64,000 nucleotides of DNA, from assembly GCF_902170785.1 (NCBI RefSeq), contig NZ_CABHYG010000011.1:248001-312000 (forward strand). The letters run 5' to 3'. The notes under the pieces were generated by a model. The model did no database searches. It saw only the letters and a list, made by a program, of their open reading frames with translations, and was not told where the DNA came from. Of this stretch, positions 1-11,253 are shown in pieces. How positions within the stretch are numbered: position 1 is the stretch's first letter; every line of letters starts with the position of its first letter. The stretch is from Yersinia proxima (GTDB lineage Bacteria; Pseudomonadota; Gammaproteobacteria; Enterobacterales; Enterobacteriaceae). A program made the translations under genes and the position numbers.

Positions 1-682
1 GCACTCCATCACCCAGAATTCGCCCACCAAAAGCGATAACCCGCCCACGTTTATCGCGGATAGGGAACATAACGCGCTCACGAAAACGATCGTAAACTCG
101 CCCTGTATCATTAGTCACCAGCATCCCGGCATCGTTCAGTGCGGTACGGCTTTCACCATCGCGACCAAAACGTTTTAAGGCGTTGTCCCAACCTGGGGGG
201 GCAAAACCGATAGCGAAATGTTGGATGATTTCTTCACTCAAACCGCGATGTTTAAGATATTCGCGTGCCTGATTGGCGTTTTGGCCCTTGAGTGATTGTT
301 GATAGAATGCACTCAGGCTTTCCATCAGTTGATAAAGACTTTGTCGTTGATGGCGTTCTAACTGAGTGGTGCCGGTTCCTGCCTCATAAGGCACTTCCAA
401 CCCGTGCATGGTGGCTAATTCTTCGATACTTTCAACAAACTCTAGCCTGTCGTAATTCATCAAGAAATCAACAGCATTGCCATGCGCACCGCAACCAAAA
501 CAATGGTAAAACTGCTTTTCGCCATTAACGGTGAATGAGGGTGTTTTCTCATGATGGAACGGACAGCACGCATGATAATTTTTGCCTTGCTTCTTCAGCT
601 TTACCCGAGCATCGATAAGGTCGACGATGTCGGTGCGAGCCAGCAAGTCATTGATAAATACACGTGGAATTCGTCCAGCCAT
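1..682 (-). CDS. dnaG: DNA primase DnaG, N-terminal part (runs off left edge)
   Basis: Primase that lays down RNA primers for the replication fork with DnaB helicase. The minus-strand reading from the ATG at 682 begins MAGRIPRVFINDLL and contains the CHC2 zinc-binding site (CCPFHHEKTP followed by HCFGCG), about residues 40-64. The start of the catalytic core (GFAPPGWDNALKRFGRDGES) and a conserved stretch ending RVIAFGGRVLGDG follow before the window edge. About 227 residues are present of a family length near 580, so the TOPRIM active site and the DnaB-binding C-terminus lie outside. It follows rpsU by 136 bp in the same direction, the classic rpsU-dnaG-rpoD macromolecular synthesis operon. 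Start and identity are secure; only completeness is limited. Confidence 0.96.
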   Translation of the reverse strand, partial: MAGRIPRVFINDLLARTDIVDLIDARVKLKKQGKNYHACCPFHHEKTPSFTVNGEKQFYHCFGCGAHGNAVDFLMNYDRLEFVESIEELATMHGLEVPYEAGTGTTQLERHQRQSLYQLMESLSAFYQQSLKGQNANQAREYLKHRGLSEEIIQHFAIGFAPPGWDNALKRFGRDGESRTALNDAGMLVTNDTGRVYDRFRERVMFPIRDKRGRVIAFGGRILGDGV

Positions 683-783
683 AAGCCCCTATTCGGTCAG
701 TCCATAAACGAGAACAAGCCGCGCATTCCTTTCGGAAAGCACGGCCTTCGTATGCAACTACTCGATCTGCGCGTTCTTAGAAC

Positions 784-812
784 ATAAAAAACTACGCGGT
801 GGGGTTACCCCC
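784..812 (-). terminator. Possible attenuating terminator between rpsU and dnaG
   Basis: On the minus strand a short GGGG-taa-CCCC hairpin (801-811) is followed, after 8-9 bases, by a run of T (786-792). In E. coli a partial terminator sits at this place and keeps S21 expression above primase. The stem here is only four or five base pairs and the spacing to the T run is long, so the call rests mostly on context. Confidence 0.3.
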
Positions 813-818
813 GAAGAA

Positions 819-1046
<228 letters not shown>

Positions 1047-1221
1047 TCAATAGAAATCGGTTTGCTGCTGGCCAATCGCCAGCCTTCTCAAAATGGTGCG
1101 GAATTTTACTTCAATGGATGCTGCTTTGTAAAGCACCACAGCAAATTGAAACAGGCACGCCCCTGTGATGTCGCCCCCGTTCTTTACAAGAAAGTTGGTG
1201 CCAGGAGTGCGACGGCCGCTG

Positions 1222-1250
1222 ATTATATACTAAACAGGGCCATTGATCGA
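1222..1250 (-). promoter_or_regulatory. Candidate promoter of the rpsU-dnaG operon
   Basis: Within the 373-bp rpsU-tsaD divergent spacer the minus strand carries a perfect TATAAT (1222-1227), about 190 bp upstream of rpsU. At 16-17 bp spacing the -35 position is poor (CGATCA or TCGATC), so an activator or a different -35 may be used. Nothing else was recognised in this spacer apart from short A/T-rich stretches. Confidence 0.4.
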
Positions 1251-1407
1251 ATTTATCAACATTCTTTTCAAATGTGACAACTATCAACAACATTCATCCT
1301 GTTGGATAGCCAAAATGCCGTTTTTCCGTTCAATTTGGTATCAGAAATCATGACGAGCGACACGGTTATGCTAAACTATCGGCCGCACGTGAATGATGGG
1401 AAATGTA

Positions 1408-2421
1408 ATGCGAGTTTTGGGTATAGAAACGTCCTGCGATGAAACCGGAATTGCAGTGTATGACGATGAAACCGGTCTGTTAGCTAACCAATTGTACAGT
1501 CAGGTTAAATTGCATGCTGATTATGGCGGCGTTGTGCCTGAACTGGCTTCCCGAGATCATGTGCGCAAAACAGTGCCATTGATTCAGGCTGCATTGAAAG
1601 AAGCTAATTTGAGCGCCAAAGATATTGATGGCGTGGCGTATACCGCAGGCCCCGGCTTGGTTGGCGCATTGCTGGTTGGTGCCACAGTAGGGCGTGCATT
1701 AGCTTTTGCCTGGGGTGTTCCAGCCGTGCCCGTTCATCATATGGAAGGCCATTTATTGGCTCCAATGCTGGAAGAAAATGCACCAGAATTTCCATTCGTC
1801 GCGCTCCTTGTCTCTGGTGGCCACACGCAATTAATTAGTGTGACTGGCATTGGCGAATATCTGTTGTTGGGCGAATCTGTCGATGATGCGGCAGGTGAGG
1901 CTTTTGATAAAACAGCGAAATTGCTAGGTCTGGATTATCCCGGCGGGCCAATGTTGTCGCGTATGGCGCAACTTGGAACGGCTGGACGATTCACTTTCCC
2001 ACGCCCAATGACTGATCGCCCCGGCCTGGATTTTAGTTTTTCTGGTTTGAAAACTTTCGCGGCAAATACGATTCGCTCTAATGGCGATGATGACCAAACG
2101 CGTGCTGATATTGCGCGAGCATTCGAAGATGCGGTGGTCGATACACTGGCAATCAAATCGAAACGCGCGCTAGATCAAACCGGTTTTAAACGCTTAGTGA
2201 TTGCTGGCGGCGTGAGCGCTAATCGCACTTTGCGCAGTAAATTGGCAGAAATGATGCAAAAACGTGGCGGCGAAGTATTCTATGCCCGGCCAGAATTTTG
2301 TACCGATAATGGTGCCATGATCGCCTATGCGGGGTTGATCAGGTTGAAAAGTGGTGTGAATAGTGAATTGAGTGTGTCGGTGCGGCCGCGCTGGCCGTTG
2401 GCTGAGTTGCCGAAAGTCTGA
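1408..2421 (+). CDS. tsaD: tRNA t6A37 threonylcarbamoyltransferase TsaD
   Basis: Catalytic subunit that transfers threonylcarbamoyl from TC-AMP to A37 of ANN-decoding tRNAs, acting with TsaB and TsaE in the cytoplasm. The 337-residue protein has the Kae1/ASKHA fold signatures: [14 protein letters not shown] at the start, the metal-binding HHMEGH motif near residues 110-115, SGGHTQL and [10 protein letters not shown]. The frame is open from an upstream ATG at 1393, but the ATG at 1408 matches the family N-terminus and has GGGAAATGTA directly before it, so I chose it. Length equals the E. coli protein. It is the only gene of its unit here, divergent from rpsU. Confidence 0.97.
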   Translation: MRVLGIETSCDETGIAVYDDETGLLANQLYSQVKLHADYGGVVPELASRDHVRKTVPLIQAALKEANLSAKDIDGVAYTAGPGLVGALLVGATVGRALAFAWGVPAVPVHHMEGHLLAPMLEENAPEFPFVALLVSGGHTQLISVTGIGEYLLLGESVDDAAGEAFDKTAKLLGLDYPGGPMLSRMAQLGTAGRFTFPRPMTDRPGLDFSFSGLKTFAANTIRSNGDDDQTRADIARAFEDAVVDTLAIKSKRALDQTGFKRLVIAGGVSANRTLRSKLAEMMQKRGGEVFYARPEFCTDNGAMIAYAGLIRLKSGVNSELSVSVRPRWPLAELPKV

Positions 2422-2430
2422 TCAGAAAGC

Positions 2431-2534
2431 CTGAGCGGGGCTGTGGCTGTGTTGCTGCGTCATCTCGCGATGCTCACATACTGATGTATGCTCCGCTCTC
2501 TCAATTCCTGGCGCCTTGCCTCGCTCCCGCTCAG
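2431..2534. repeat. Long imperfect palindrome between tsaD and plsY
   Basis: The convergent tsaD-plsY spacer is almost filled by an imperfect inverted repeat. The outer arms are CTGAGCGGG (2431-2439) and CCCGCTCAG (2526-2534), and a smaller palindrome, CATAC-tgat-GTATG, lies near the middle. It could act as a bidirectional terminator or be a dispersed MITE-like repeat. No second copy was found in this window and no T run follows, so its nature is open. Confidence 0.5.
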
Positions 2535-2563
2535 TCATTCTGGATTGGGCGGGAGAGGTAAAA

Positions 2564-3217
2564 CTAATCTTCTTCTTTCTCTTCCAACTCTGCGGCTTCT
2601 TCAGCGGGGGTTTTTTGCTTTTTCTTTCTGAGTTTGTCCCAGATTTTACTTTCTTTACCGCGCCATAAACGCTGGATATTGTCGTGATGACGCATCAGGA
2701 TCAGGCAGGAGAGCATAGCTACAGGGAAGGTGAATTGTGGTTTGAACCACCAGACGTAAAATGGTGCGATCAGCGCGCTGATAATTGCGCCCAAAGATGA
2801 ATAGCCGCTTAATAAAACCGTCAGTAGCCAAGTGCCCGTCATCAGGCCAGTCAGATCCCAGCCAATCGGTGCGATGGCACCAAAGGCAGTGGCGACACCT
2901 TTGCCACCTTTAAAGTGGAAAAATACCGGATAAATATGGCCCAGACAGGCGGCAATAGCGGTAAGACCAAGATACAGTGGTGATACGTGCAGCAGATAAG
3001 CTATCCAAACTGGTAACATACCTTTCAGTACATCAAAAATCAGTACGGTTGCAGCGGCGGTGCGGCCACCGATACGTAGTACGTTAGTGGCCCCAGGATT
3101 ACCGGAGCCATGTTCACGCGGATCGGGTAGCTTGGCAACTCGACATACCAGGACTGCACTGGAAATTGAGCCACACAAATACGCGAAGATAATCATGCCA
3201 AGCGCGATAGCACTCAT
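2564..3217 (-). CDS. plsY: Glycerol-3-phosphate acyltransferase PlsY (acyl-phosphate dependent)
   Basis: Inner-membrane enzyme that acylates glycerol-3-phosphate at sn-1 using acyl-phosphate, the first step of phospholipid synthesis. The 217-residue protein shows about five membrane spans and the family motifs [15 protein letters not shown] (residues ~31-45) and [14 protein letters not shown]. The frame extends 30 codons upstream, but [17 protein letters not shown] is the family N-terminus. The C-terminus is a highly charged tail ([20 protein letters not shown]). It is divergent from folB with 107 bp between them. Confidence 0.96.
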
Positions 3218-3324
3218 AACACCGCCCTGTTGAATAATGATCGTTTTAATCGCAACATCTGTGGATAATACGCATATTCGGCTGGAAGTGGTATCCGGCA
3301 GGCACAAAAACAGAGAATGACGTG

Positions 3325-3684
3325 ATGGATATCGTATTTATTGAGGAACTCAGTGTTATAACCACTATCGGTGTTTATGACTGGGAACAGACCATTCAGC
3401 AAAAACTAGTGTTCGATATCGAAATGGGTTGGGATAATCGTAAAGCCGCCGCCAGCGATGATGTCAATGATTGCCTGAGCTATGCAGATATCAGCGATGC
3501 CGTCATCAAACACGTTGAAATGCAACGTTTTGCTCTGGTTGAACGAGTGGCTGAAGAGGTTGCCGAGCTATTGCTACAGCAGTTTAATTCACCTTGGGTG
3601 CGGATTAAGGTGAGCAAACCGGGGGCGGTTGCTCAGGCGCGTAATGTCGGTGTAGTTATCGAACGTGGCCAACGGCCTGGCTGA
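3325..3684 (+). CDS. folB: Dihydroneopterin aldolase FolB
   Basis: Cleaves 7,8-dihydroneopterin to 6-hydroxymethyl-7,8-dihydropterin and glycolaldehyde in folate synthesis. The 119-residue protein begins [20 protein letters not shown] and keeps the conserved CLSYADI and [16 protein letters not shown] segments and the [14 protein letters not shown] substrate region. A GTG at 3322 directly precedes the ATG; the ATG is preferred by family match. Single gene, followed by uppP after 159 bp. Confidence 0.97.
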
Positions 3685-3843
3685 TTTTTGTTCTGCCACG
3701 ACATAAAAATGCAACCCTATATTGATAATGTGGTCTGAATTATTGATTAACGTGATATTTTTTACATACTGAAATTGAACGGCATTGTTTTTCACATTGC
3801 CGTTTTTTTGTGGATTTCTATTACAGGGCATTGGGTATCGTAG

Positions 3844-4662
3844 ATGACGGATATGTATTCGCTGTTTGTGGCTTTTGTTTTGGGCGTGGTTGAAGGGCTT
3901 ACTGAGTTCCTGCCGGTTTCATCTACTGGGCATATGATTATTGTTGGCGAGCTATTGGGTTTTACCGGCGATAAAGCAAAAACTTTTGAAGTCATTATTC
4001 AGTTAGGATCGATTTTGGCCGTGGTGGTGGTGTTCTGGCGGCGCTTATTCGGTCTGATCGGTATCCATTTTGGTAAAGTGCCTCATGAAGGGAAAACCAG
4101 CGGCCACCTGACATTGGGTCATATTTTGCTGGCAATGATCCCAGCGGTTGGTTTGGGATTGGTTTTCCACGATGTCATTAAATCGTTATTTAACCCGCAA
4201 AGTGTCATGTATGCCTTGGTCGCCGGCGGTTTGCTCTTACTGGCCGCGGAATGGTTTAAACCTAAAAATCCTAAGGCTATCGGGCTGGATGATATTACCT
4301 ATCGTCAGGCTTTTGCCATCGGTTGTTTCCAGTGTTTGGCATTATGGCCGGGATTTTCCCGCTCGGGTGCCACCATTTCAGGTGGGATGCTGGTCGGTGT
4401 GAACCGCTACGCAGCCTCTGAATTTTCCTTTATTTTGGCAGTACCGATGATGCTCGGGGCCAGCGGATTAGATTTGTATAAGAGTCTACATTTCCTGAGT
4501 TGGGGCGATTTGCCGATGTTTGCCGTCGGGTTTATCACCGCATTTGTTGTCGCGCTAATTGCTATCAAAACCTTCCTGTCACTGATTAAACGTATCTCTT
4601 TCGTGCCTTTTGCGATTTATCGCTTTATTGTCGCGGCAGCGGTGTACTGGGTCTTTATGTAA
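3844..4662 (+). CDS. uppP: Undecaprenyl-diphosphatase UppP (BacA)
   Basis: Integral membrane phosphatase that recycles undecaprenyl pyrophosphate to the monophosphate carrier used for peptidoglycan and O-antigen; overproduction gives bacitracin tolerance in relatives. The 272-residue sequence has several membrane spans and both signature loops: [12 protein letters not shown] (residues ~19-30) and [15 protein letters not shown] (~168-182). Length is that of the family. A strong terminator follows. Confidence 0.97.
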   Translation: MTDMYSLFVAFVLGVVEGLTEFLPVSSTGHMIIVGELLGFTGDKAKTFEVIIQLGSILAVVVVFWRRLFGLIGIHFGKVPHEGKTSGHLTLGHILLAMIPAVGLGLVFHDVIKSLFNPQSVMYALVAGGLLLLAAEWFKPKNPKAIGLDDITYRQAFAIGCFQCLALWPGFSRSGATISGGMLVGVNRYAASEFSFILAVPMMLGASGLDLYKSLHFLSWGDLPMFAVGFITAFVVALIAIKTFLSLIKRISFVPFAIYRFIVAAAVYWVFM

Positions 4663-4683
4663 CAGTATCCTGGTCTGTAAATA

Positions 4684-4714
4684 AAAAAAGCCCTGAATTA
4701 TCAGGGCTTTTTTT
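4684..4714 (+). terminator. Rho-independent terminator after uppP (works both ways)
   Basis: AAAAGCCCTGA-atta-TCAGGGCTTTTTTT forms a stem with a four-base loop, a T run on the plus strand and an A run before it. It therefore fits termination both of uppP and of the convergent cca gene. Confidence 0.9.
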
Positions 4715-4734
4715 ATTATCGTCAGAAGGTCAAT

Positions 4735-5973
4735 TTAGGGGGAAACCACTTCCTGAGTCTGTTTCCATTCGGCTAAGGCTTGTTGGCGACGACGTTTCAG
4801 TTCATCACGAATAGCCAAACCCTGCAGCCCACTGGCGACCACTTCCTGCACTGAGACTCCGTTAGCAATACGGAACGCAGCACGTAAATAGTCGCCCTGA
4901 GGATATGGGTTTTCTTCAAATCCAGTACGGCCTCGGGCATCAGCTTCGCTGGTCATTATCATTTGCTCAAGGCGTTCTGGTTTACGCCATACATCAATAG
5001 CATCGAACAGTTTAAGCAAGGTTTCAGGTCGGAGCTTATTCACCGTATGGATGAGATCATGGTATTCAGCGACCAGTTTTGCTAAATCTCGCACTGGATT
5101 TGGCACCCGTAAACGTTGGCATAGCTGTTCGACTAATTTCACGCCCGCAGGACCATGCCCATGATGATGGGGCCAGAACTCTTTAGGTGTCAGACCCTTG
5201 CCTAAATCATGGCAGAGTGCGGCAAAACGTACATCAACTTCTGGGCTGAGTTGCGCGGCAATAGCCAGCGTCATCAGAGTATGAATGCCGGTATCAATTT
5301 CGGGATGCCATTTTTCCGGTGCAGGGACACCAAATAAACGCTCAATCTCAGGGAACAGCACCGCCAGTGCACTGCAATCGCGTAATACCTGAAAATAGAC
5401 CTGCGGGCTTTGCGTTTTGAGTGCTTTTTCGGTCTCTTTCCACACGCGTTCTGCTGTCAAAGCAGAAAGTTCGCCACTTTTAGCCATTGCTGCCATCAAG
5501 GATTGGGTTTCTGGGGCGACGGTAAAGCCCAGATGCGCAAAACGGGCAGCGAAACGAGCCACCCGCAGAACCCGTAGAGGATCTTCGCCAAAAGCGTCTG
5601 AGACATGGCGTAATACGCGTTTTTCTATATCTTGTTGGCCATTGTAGGGATCAAATAGCTCACCTTCGCTGCTACGTGCAATGGCGTTGATGGTCAAATC
5701 GCGGCGCAGTAAATCTTCTTCCAGAGTGACATCCGGGGCGGCGTAGCAAGTAAAACCAGTATAGCCTTGGCCTGATTTACGTTCGGTACGGGCCAACGCG
5801 TATTCTTCATGGGTGACGGGGTGAAGAAATACCGGGAAATCTTTACCGACCTGTTGGTAACCCTGCGCGAGTAGCTGTTCTGGCGTTGCACCTACCACCA
5901 CCCAGTCCTTTTCGGTCACGGGTAGGTTTAATAAGCTGTCGCGTACGGCACCGCCGACCAAATAGATATCCAT
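4735..5973 (-). CDS. cca: Multifunctional CCA tRNA nucleotidyltransferase
   Basis: Adds and repairs the 3' CCA of tRNAs. The 412-residue protein starts with the nucleotidyltransferase signature [12 protein letters not shown] and continues with the RNA-binding [12 protein letters not shown] helix region. An HD phosphohydrolase domain ([12 protein letters not shown], then HHHGHGPAG, residues ~250-275) marks the gammaproteobacterial bacterial-type enzyme with 2'-nucleotidase and phosphatase activity. Length matches E. coli. ygiM lies 43 bp upstream on the same strand, so the two may be cotranscribed. Confidence 0.97.
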   Translation of the reverse strand: MDIYLVGGAVRDSLLNLPVTEKDWVVVGATPEQLLAQGYQQVGKDFPVFLHPVTHEEYALARTERKSGQGYTGFTCYAAPDVTLEEDLLRRDLTINAIARSSEGELFDPYNGQQDIEKRVLRHVSDAFGEDPLRVLRVARFAARFAHLGFTVAPETQSLMAAMAKSGELSALTAERVWKETEKALKTQSPQVYFQVLRDCSALAVLFPEIERLFGVPAPEKWHPEIDTGIHTLMTLAIAAQLSPEVDVRFAALCHDLGKGLTPKEFWPHHHGHGPAGVKLVEQLCQRLRVPNPVRDLAKLVAEYHDLIHTVNKLRPETLLKLFDAIDVWRKPERLEQMIMTSEADARGRTGFEENPYPQGDYLRAAFRIANGVSVQEVVASGLQGLAIRDELKRRRQQALAEWKQTQEVVSP

Positions 5974-6016
5974 ATAGGCCCTTCGTTCTTGACGTTGCAG
6001 TTGTAGTGAACTGCTA

Positions 6017-6637
6017 TTAGTTCATCCAGCGGTTATTCTTTTTACGGCTGGGGATCAGATGTGGCAGTATTAGACCCAGTAATAAGCCGATCCCTGCAAC
6101 ACCGCCGCCGTACATAAACCATTGCAAAATAATGGTGCGCTGCTTGTCATCCAATTGCAGATTTACCGCGTTGACCTTCTTCTGAGCCACCACCAGCTGG
6201 TTTTTCAATGACTCATTTTCTTTTTGTAATTCGGAAATAACACTGTCGCTGGCAGCCACTTTTTGCTGCATTTCGGCAGTACGTTGATTCCAGCTATTAT
6301 CAATATTAGCCAGTTTATCGGTGAGTGTTTTGACCTGTTGTTCAAGGTCAGGAACCCGAACGCGTAAGCTGGGGGTTTCGCTCAATTGATTCAGCGGAAT
6401 CCAGGTAGTTTTCCCTTTGCTGTCGCGGATTTGGCCGTAATTTGTGCTGTCATTAACGCTTATCAGGGTAACTTCATCCCCACCTTTTAGCGTGCCAACA
6501 ATACGGTATTGGTTACCGGGGCCGCTATGAACGTAGGTATCCAGCTCATCAGAGATGTAGCGTTTTTCTTCAGCGTAAGCGCTCAGGGAAACAGTGAGAC
6601 TTAGCACTATGAGGCAAATTAGGCGTAATTTCTGCAT
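6017..6637 (-). CDS. ygiM: YgiM, SH3-domain membrane protein
   Basis: 206 residues: a signal peptide (cleaved after SLSAYA), a bacterial SH3 domain (~25-90, beginning [15 protein letters not shown]), a coiled-coil-like stretch (~97-165) and a C-terminal membrane span with a short basic tail ([12 protein letters not shown]). This is the YgiM/TIGR04211 architecture, anchored to the inner membrane with the SH3 domain in the periplasm. Biochemical function is not established. It is directly upstream of cca. Confidence 0.9.
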   Translation of the reverse strand: MQKLRLICLIVLSLTVSLSAYAEEKRYISDELDTYVHSGPGNQYRIVGTLKGGDEVTLISVNDSTNYGQIRDSKGKTTWIPLNQLSETPSLRVRVPDLEQQVKTLTDKLANIDNSWNQRTAEMQQKVAASDSVISELQKENESLKNQLVVAQKKVNAVNLQLDDKQRTIILQWFMYGGGVAGIGLLLGLILPHLIPSRKKNNRWMN

Positions 6638-6961
6638 TAGAGAGTCATTTATGAGTGAATTTATGGGACGATAGTAGTGTGTTCAGTTTGCCGACGCAAC
6701 GCATAAACCGGAATGAGAACTATCTTACTCTCATAGCCAGCGCGGCTTTAGCCCTTTGATTGTTCATTTTAACGACGGTGAAAATTTGTCTTATGAAGCC
6801 TTAGGGTCGACCGGTGAAAACAGGTTAAAATAGAGTTTGAATCAGGGCTGCCGCGTGCGTGTTTTTTGTTTTAAAGCAGAGAAGTTTGTGTAAAACAGGC
6901 AAATCATCGCGAAAAAGGCATAATGCCCGTAATCTCGCAACATACCGGTGTGAATGAAATT
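6638..6961. other. Divergent spacer ygiM / ygiF
   Basis: 324 bp between divergent genes. It must hold both promoters, but I see no sigma-70 match good enough to place and no convincing hairpin or repeat. The frame of ygiF is open back to 6923, without family support for that part. Confidence 0.5.
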
Positions 6962-8269
6962 ATGACCGTTGAAATAGAATTAAAATTTATTGCTACTCCT
7001 GCGGCCATTGCCGCTTTGCCGGAGCGAATCACCTCTTGGCAAAGTCAGCATTCAGCGCCGCAAACTCTGACGAACATCTATTTTGAAACGGCGGATAACC
7101 GTCTGCGCCAACATGATATTGGCTTACGTATTCGTGGTTATGATGGCCGCTATGAAATGACGATTAAGACCGGCGGTAAAGTGGTCGGCGGTTTGCATCA
7201 ACGGCCTGAATATAACGTTGATATTGATAACGACAAATTAGATCTGGCACGTTTCCCCGCTGATATTTGGCCAGAAGGGTGGGCGGTTGACGCGCTACAA
7301 GCCGAGTTACAGCCATTATTCCGTACCGATTTTACCCGTGAGAAGTGGGTAATTACTTACGGTGAGAGCGAGATAGAGCTTGCTCTTGACCAGGGTACTA
7401 TTAGTGCAGGTGAGTTGTCAGAGCCATTAAGTGAAATTGAATTGGAACTCAAGAAAGGCAATCAGGCCGATTTACTGGCACTGGCGACTGAACTGGCACA
7501 AATCGGTGGTTTACGGCAGGGGAACTTGAGTAAAGCGGCGCGCGGCTATCATTTAGCACAAGGTCAGCCACCACGTGAATTGCGCCCGTTGTTAGTGTTA
7601 CAACCTGCGCCGAAATCTACCGTCGAGCAAGGTATGGTGGCCGGGCTGGAAATGGCGTTGAACCACTGGCAGTATCATGAGGAATTATGGTTGCGCGGTG
7701 AGACTGCGGCCAAGCCAATGATTATCGAGGCTTTAGGAATGATTCGTCAGACATTGGCTATTTTTGGTGGATTGGTGCCACGCAAAGCCAGCACTGAATT
7801 ACGTGCGGCATTAATTGCGCTGGAACCCCAGTTAGAGCCGAAAAATGCCAAGGCCGAGCTCATTTGTTATAGCACCGATTATCTGAAATGTAAGTTGGCG
7901 CTCACATCGTGGCTGGTCACTGCTGGCTGGCGACCGTTTATGGATGACAAAGCGCGAACCAAGTTTGAGGGTTCATTCAAACGCTTCTGCGACATCATGC
8001 TGAGCCGCAGTGCTGCTGACCTAAAAGAGGCCTTTGGCCACAATCTGGATGATGATGGTTATCTGGCACAACTTCCGCGTTTAAACCGGCAGATTATGTC
8101 TTTCCAGTTACTCTCCGGTTTCTATCCACAAAGTGAATGGCATCCATACATTGATGGCTGGTTTGGTTTACAGCAGGCCATTATGGAGCGGCAGGGTCAC
8201 TGGCGTGATACCGCCCGTAAAGAAGCGCTGTCTCAGCCCGCGTTCTGGTTGAATGGGGCTGTGCATTAA
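6962..8269 (+). CDS. ygiF: Inorganic triphosphatase YgiF (CYTH-CHAD)
   Basis: Hydrolyses inorganic tripolyphosphate with a divalent metal in relatives. The N-terminal CYTH domain (1-~205) opens with the ExExK motif (MTVEIELKF) and continues with charged tunnel strands (GRYEMTIKTGG, EIELALDQG, LSEIELELKKG). A helical CHAD domain fills ~225-430. The 435 residues match E. coli YgiF. The ATG at 6962 is chosen over an in-frame ATG at 6923 because the motif must start at residue 3-5. An ERIC remnant separates it from glnE. Confidence 0.94.
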   Translation: MTVEIELKFIATPAAIAALPERITSWQSQHSAPQTLTNIYFETADNRLRQHDIGLRIRGYDGRYEMTIKTGGKVVGGLHQRPEYNVDIDNDKLDLARFPADIWPEGWAVDALQAELQPLFRTDFTREKWVITYGESEIELALDQGTISAGELSEPLSEIELELKKGNQADLLALATELAQIGGLRQGNLSKAARGYHLAQGQPPRELRPLLVLQPAPKSTVEQGMVAGLEMALNHWQYHEELWLRGETAAKPMIIEALGMIRQTLAIFGGLVPRKASTELRAALIALEPQLEPKNAKAELICYSTDYLKCKLALTSWLVTAGWRPFMDDKARTKFEGSFKRFCDIMLSRSAADLKEAFGHNLDDDGYLAQLPRLNRQIMSFQLLSGFYPQSEWHPYIDGWFGLQQAIMERQGHWRDTARKEALSQPAFWLNGAVH

Positions 8270-8276
8270 TAGAGCT

Positions 8277-8337
8277 TATACCCAAAGTCGTTGGAGTTGC
8301 AGCTAACGCTACTGTGGCTTCAAATACGAAGGGTATA
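8277..8337. repeat. Internally deleted ERIC-type repeat (ygiF-glnE)
   Basis: The 61-bp element has the terminal sequences of the full repeats in this window (TATACCCAAAGTCGTTGGAG... at the left, ...CGAAGGGTATA at the right) but lacks their conserved centre with the CTTACTTGAGTAAG palindrome. Its ends match those of the 12883-13009 copy in inverted order. It lies in the 79-bp ygiF-glnE spacer and would be transcribed if the two genes share an mRNA. Confidence 0.7.
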
Positions 8338-8348
8338 TAAGGAATGAT

Positions 8349-11201
8349 ATGTTGCCACTCCCTTCAGAATTACAGATTCAGGCGCAAAATATACAGCAGC
8401 GCTTTTATGAGTTACCGGCTCCACTGAGCTTACGTGAAGAAGATATCGCAGTATTGGTATTGAGTGATTTTGTCAGTGACATGTTACTGATTCACCCTGA
8501 TTGGCTGGATGAGCTGCATCAGCAGCCGCCACAACCGCAGGAGTGGCAATTTTATCAACAATGGCTCAGTCAGGCACTGGCCGAGGTACAAGATGAAGCC
8601 GGGCTGCTGGCAGCATTGCGACTATTTCGCCGGCGGATTATGGTGCGTATCGCCTGGTCACAGGCACTGGAAACCAGCGCCACGACGGATACCCTGCAAC
8701 AGCTAAGTTGGTTGGCAGAAAGCCTGATTATTGCCGCGCGCGACTGGTTATATCAGGCGTGCTGTCGCGAGTTCGGTACGCCCTGTAACAGCGAAGGCGT
8801 GCCGCAGCCTTTACTCATTTTAGGTATGGGGAAATTAGGTGGCGGCGAGCTGAATTTCTCGTCGGATATCGACTTGATCTTTGCTTATCCAGAAAACGGC
8901 CAGACCCAGGGCGGGCGGCGTCAGTTGGATAATGCCCAATTCTTTACTCGCTTAGGGCAACGGCTGATTAAGGCTTTGGATCAGCAAACGATAGACGGCT
9001 TTGTCTATCGGGTAGATATGCGCCTGCGCCCATTTGGCGATAGTGGCCCGCTGGTGTTGAGCTTTGCTGCACTGGAAGATTATTACCAAGAGCAAGGGCG
9101 CGACTGGGAGCGCTACGCGATGGTGAAAGCTCGTCTGATGGGCGGAGCGGAAGACCATTACAGCCAGGAATTACGCCAAACCCTGCGTCCCTTCGTTTTC
9201 CGCCGCTATATCGATTTCAGTGTGATTCAATCGCTGCGTAACATGAAAGGGATGATCGCCCGTGAAGTGCGTCGGCGCGGCCTGAAAGACAATATCAAAC
9301 TGGGTGCGGGTGGAATTCGTGAAATCGAGTTCATTACCCAGGTATTTCAGTTGATTCGCGGTGGCCGTGAACCGCGTCTACAAGATCGTGCTTTACTGCC
9401 GACCTTACAGGCCGTGGCCGAATTGGGTTTGTTACCCGAAAAACAGGTGGCGGATCTCAGCGCTAGCTATCTGTTCTTGCGCCGTTTGGAAAACCTACTG
9501 CAAGCCATTGCCGACGAGCAAACCCAGACTTTACCCAGTGACACCTTGAATCAGGCTCGGCTGGCTTGCGGCATGGGCTATCCAGATTGGGCAGCTATGA
9601 ATGCCGCACTAGAGCAGCATATGCAAGCGGTGCGTTTAGTATTTGATGATCTGATTGGCGACGATACTCCCGATATTGGCGAAGATCCCAGCCACGGTTT
9701 GTATAAAAGTTTGTGGCAGGATGTATTGGAAGAGCGTGATTTAGCGCCACTGACGCCGCATTTAGATGAAACGGCACGCAGCCAATTATTGGTCACAATT
9801 AATCATTTTCGTCATGATGTGGATAAACGCACCATTGGCCCGCGTGGCCGCGAGGTGCTGGATCAACTGATGCCACGCCTGTTCGCTGAAGTCTGCCCAC
9901 GCCCAGATGCCAATATTGCTCTTAGCCGACTGATTCAACTGTTGCTAAGTATTGTGACTCGTACTACCTATCTGGAATTGCTGGTGGAATACCACGCGGC
10001 ACTGAAACATGTTATTCGTTTATGTTCTGCCTCCCCGATGGTTGCCAGCCAACTCGCCCGTTATCCACTGTTATTGGACGAACTACTCGATCCGCAATCG
10101 CTCTATCAACCTTTGGAACCCAGCGCCTACCGTGATGAATTGCGCCAATACTTGTTACGGGTTCCGCCCGATGATGAAGAGCAACAACTGGAGGCGTTAC
10201 GCCAGTTTAAGCAGGCTCAACAATTACGTATTGCCGCTGGAGATATCACCGAGGCACTGCCGGTAATGAAAGTGAGTGATCACTTAACTTATCTGGCAGA
10301 AGCCATGATTGATGCGGTTATCCAACAAGCATGGAATCAAATGGTGGCCCGTTATGGTCAGCCAAGTCATTTGCAACAGCGCGAAGGTCGTGGTTTTGCT
10401 GTGATTGGTTATGGCAAGTTGGGGGGCTGGGAGCTGGGTTACAGCTCAGATTTGGACTTGGTGTTCCTGCTCGATTGCCCGCTGGATGTGATGACTGACG
10501 GCGAGCGCAGTATTGATGGCCGCCAGTTCTATTTGCGTTTGGCTCAGCGCATTATGCACTTGTTCAGCACTCGCACCTCGTCAGGTATTTTGTATGAGGT
10601 TGATGCGCGGTTAAGGCCATCCGGTGAAGCGGGTATGTTAGTGAGCACTATCGAGGCTTTTGCTGACTATCAACAGAATGAAGCCTGGACGTGGGAGCAT
10701 CAGGCGCTGGTGCGCGCGCGCATTGTCTATGGTTGCCCTGAATTGCAGCAAAAGTTTGACGCTATTCGCCAGCAAATTCTTTGTCGCCCGCGCGAAGGCT
10801 CGCAATTACAGCAGGAAGTTCGCGAAATGCGCGAGAAGATGCGCAATCATTTAGGCAGTAAACAGCGTGATATCTTTGATATCAAAGCCGATGAGGGGGG
10901 GATCACCGATATTGAGTTTATCGCTCAATATTTGGTGCTGCGCTATGCTGCTACCGAACCGCGCTTGACCCGTTGGTCTGATAATGTGCGAATTTTCGAG
11001 CTAATGGCTAATTACGACATTATGCCGGAGGCGGAGGCGGCAGCATTGACTCACGCTTATGTCACCATGCGTGATGAGATTCATCATCTGGCATTGCAGG
11101 AGCAATCAAGCAAGGTCTCTGCTGATTGTTTTACCGCAGAAAGAGAACAAGTAGCCGCCAGTTGGCATAAATGGTTGGTTGCAGCGCCTTCGGGCGTATA
11201 G
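8349..11201 (+). CDS. glnE: Glutamine synthetase adenylyltransferase / deadenylase
   Basis: Bifunctional enzyme that adenylylates (inactivates) and deadenylylates glutamine synthetase in answer to PII and glutamine. Two nucleotidyltransferase domains are visible: the N-terminal adenylyl-removing domain ([17 protein letters not shown], ~158-175) and the C-terminal adenylyl-transferase domain ([20 protein letters not shown], ~684-704), joined by a helical linker. The 950 residues compare with 946 in E. coli. It follows ygiF and precedes hldE, as in enterobacteria. Confidence 0.97.
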   Translation: MLPLPSELQIQAQNIQQRFYELPAPLSLREEDIAVLVLSDFVSDMLLIHPDWLDELHQQPPQPQEWQFYQQWLSQALAEVQDEAGLLAALRLFRRRIMVRIAWSQALETSATTDTLQQLSWLAESLIIAARDWLYQACCREFGTPCNSEGVPQPLLILGMGKLGGGELNFSSDIDLIFAYPENGQTQGGRRQLDNAQFFTRLGQRLIKALDQQTIDGFVYRVDMRLRPFGDSGPLVLSFAALEDYYQEQGRDWERYAMVKARLMGGAEDHYSQELRQTLRPFVFRRYIDFSVIQSLRNMKGMIAREVRRRGLKDNIKLGAGGIREIEFITQVFQLIRGGREPRLQDRALLPTLQAVAELGLLPEKQVADLSASYLFLRRLENLLQAIADEQTQTLPSDTLNQARLACGMGYPDWAAMNAALEQHMQAVRLVFDDLIGDDTPDIGEDPSHGLYKSLWQDVLEERDLAPLTPHLDETARSQLLVTINHFRHDVDKRTIGPRGREVLDQLMPRLFAEVCPRPDANIALSRLIQLLLSIVTRTTYLELLVEYHAALKHVIRLCSASPMVASQLARYPLLLDELLDPQSLYQPLEPSAYRDELRQYLLRVPPDDEEQQLEALRQFKQAQQLRIAAGDITEALPVMKVSDHLTYLAEAMIDAVIQQAWNQMVARYGQPSHLQQREGRGFAVIGYGKLGGWELGYSSDLDLVFLLDCPLDVMTDGERSIDGRQFYLRLAQRIMHLFSTRTSSGILYEVDARLRPSGEAGMLVSTIEAFADYQQNEAWTWEHQALVRARIVYGCPELQQKFDAIRQQILCRPREGSQLQQEVREMREKMRNHLGSKQRDIFDIKADEGGITDIEFIAQYLVLRYAATEPRLTRWSDNVRIFELMANYDIMPEAEAAALTHAYVTMRDEIHHLALQEQSSKVSADCFTAEREQVAASWHKWLVAAPSGV

Positions 11202-11253
11202 ATTCCAGTTATTAATGGTATATAAGGTGTCTGTGATATTATCTGGCACCATA

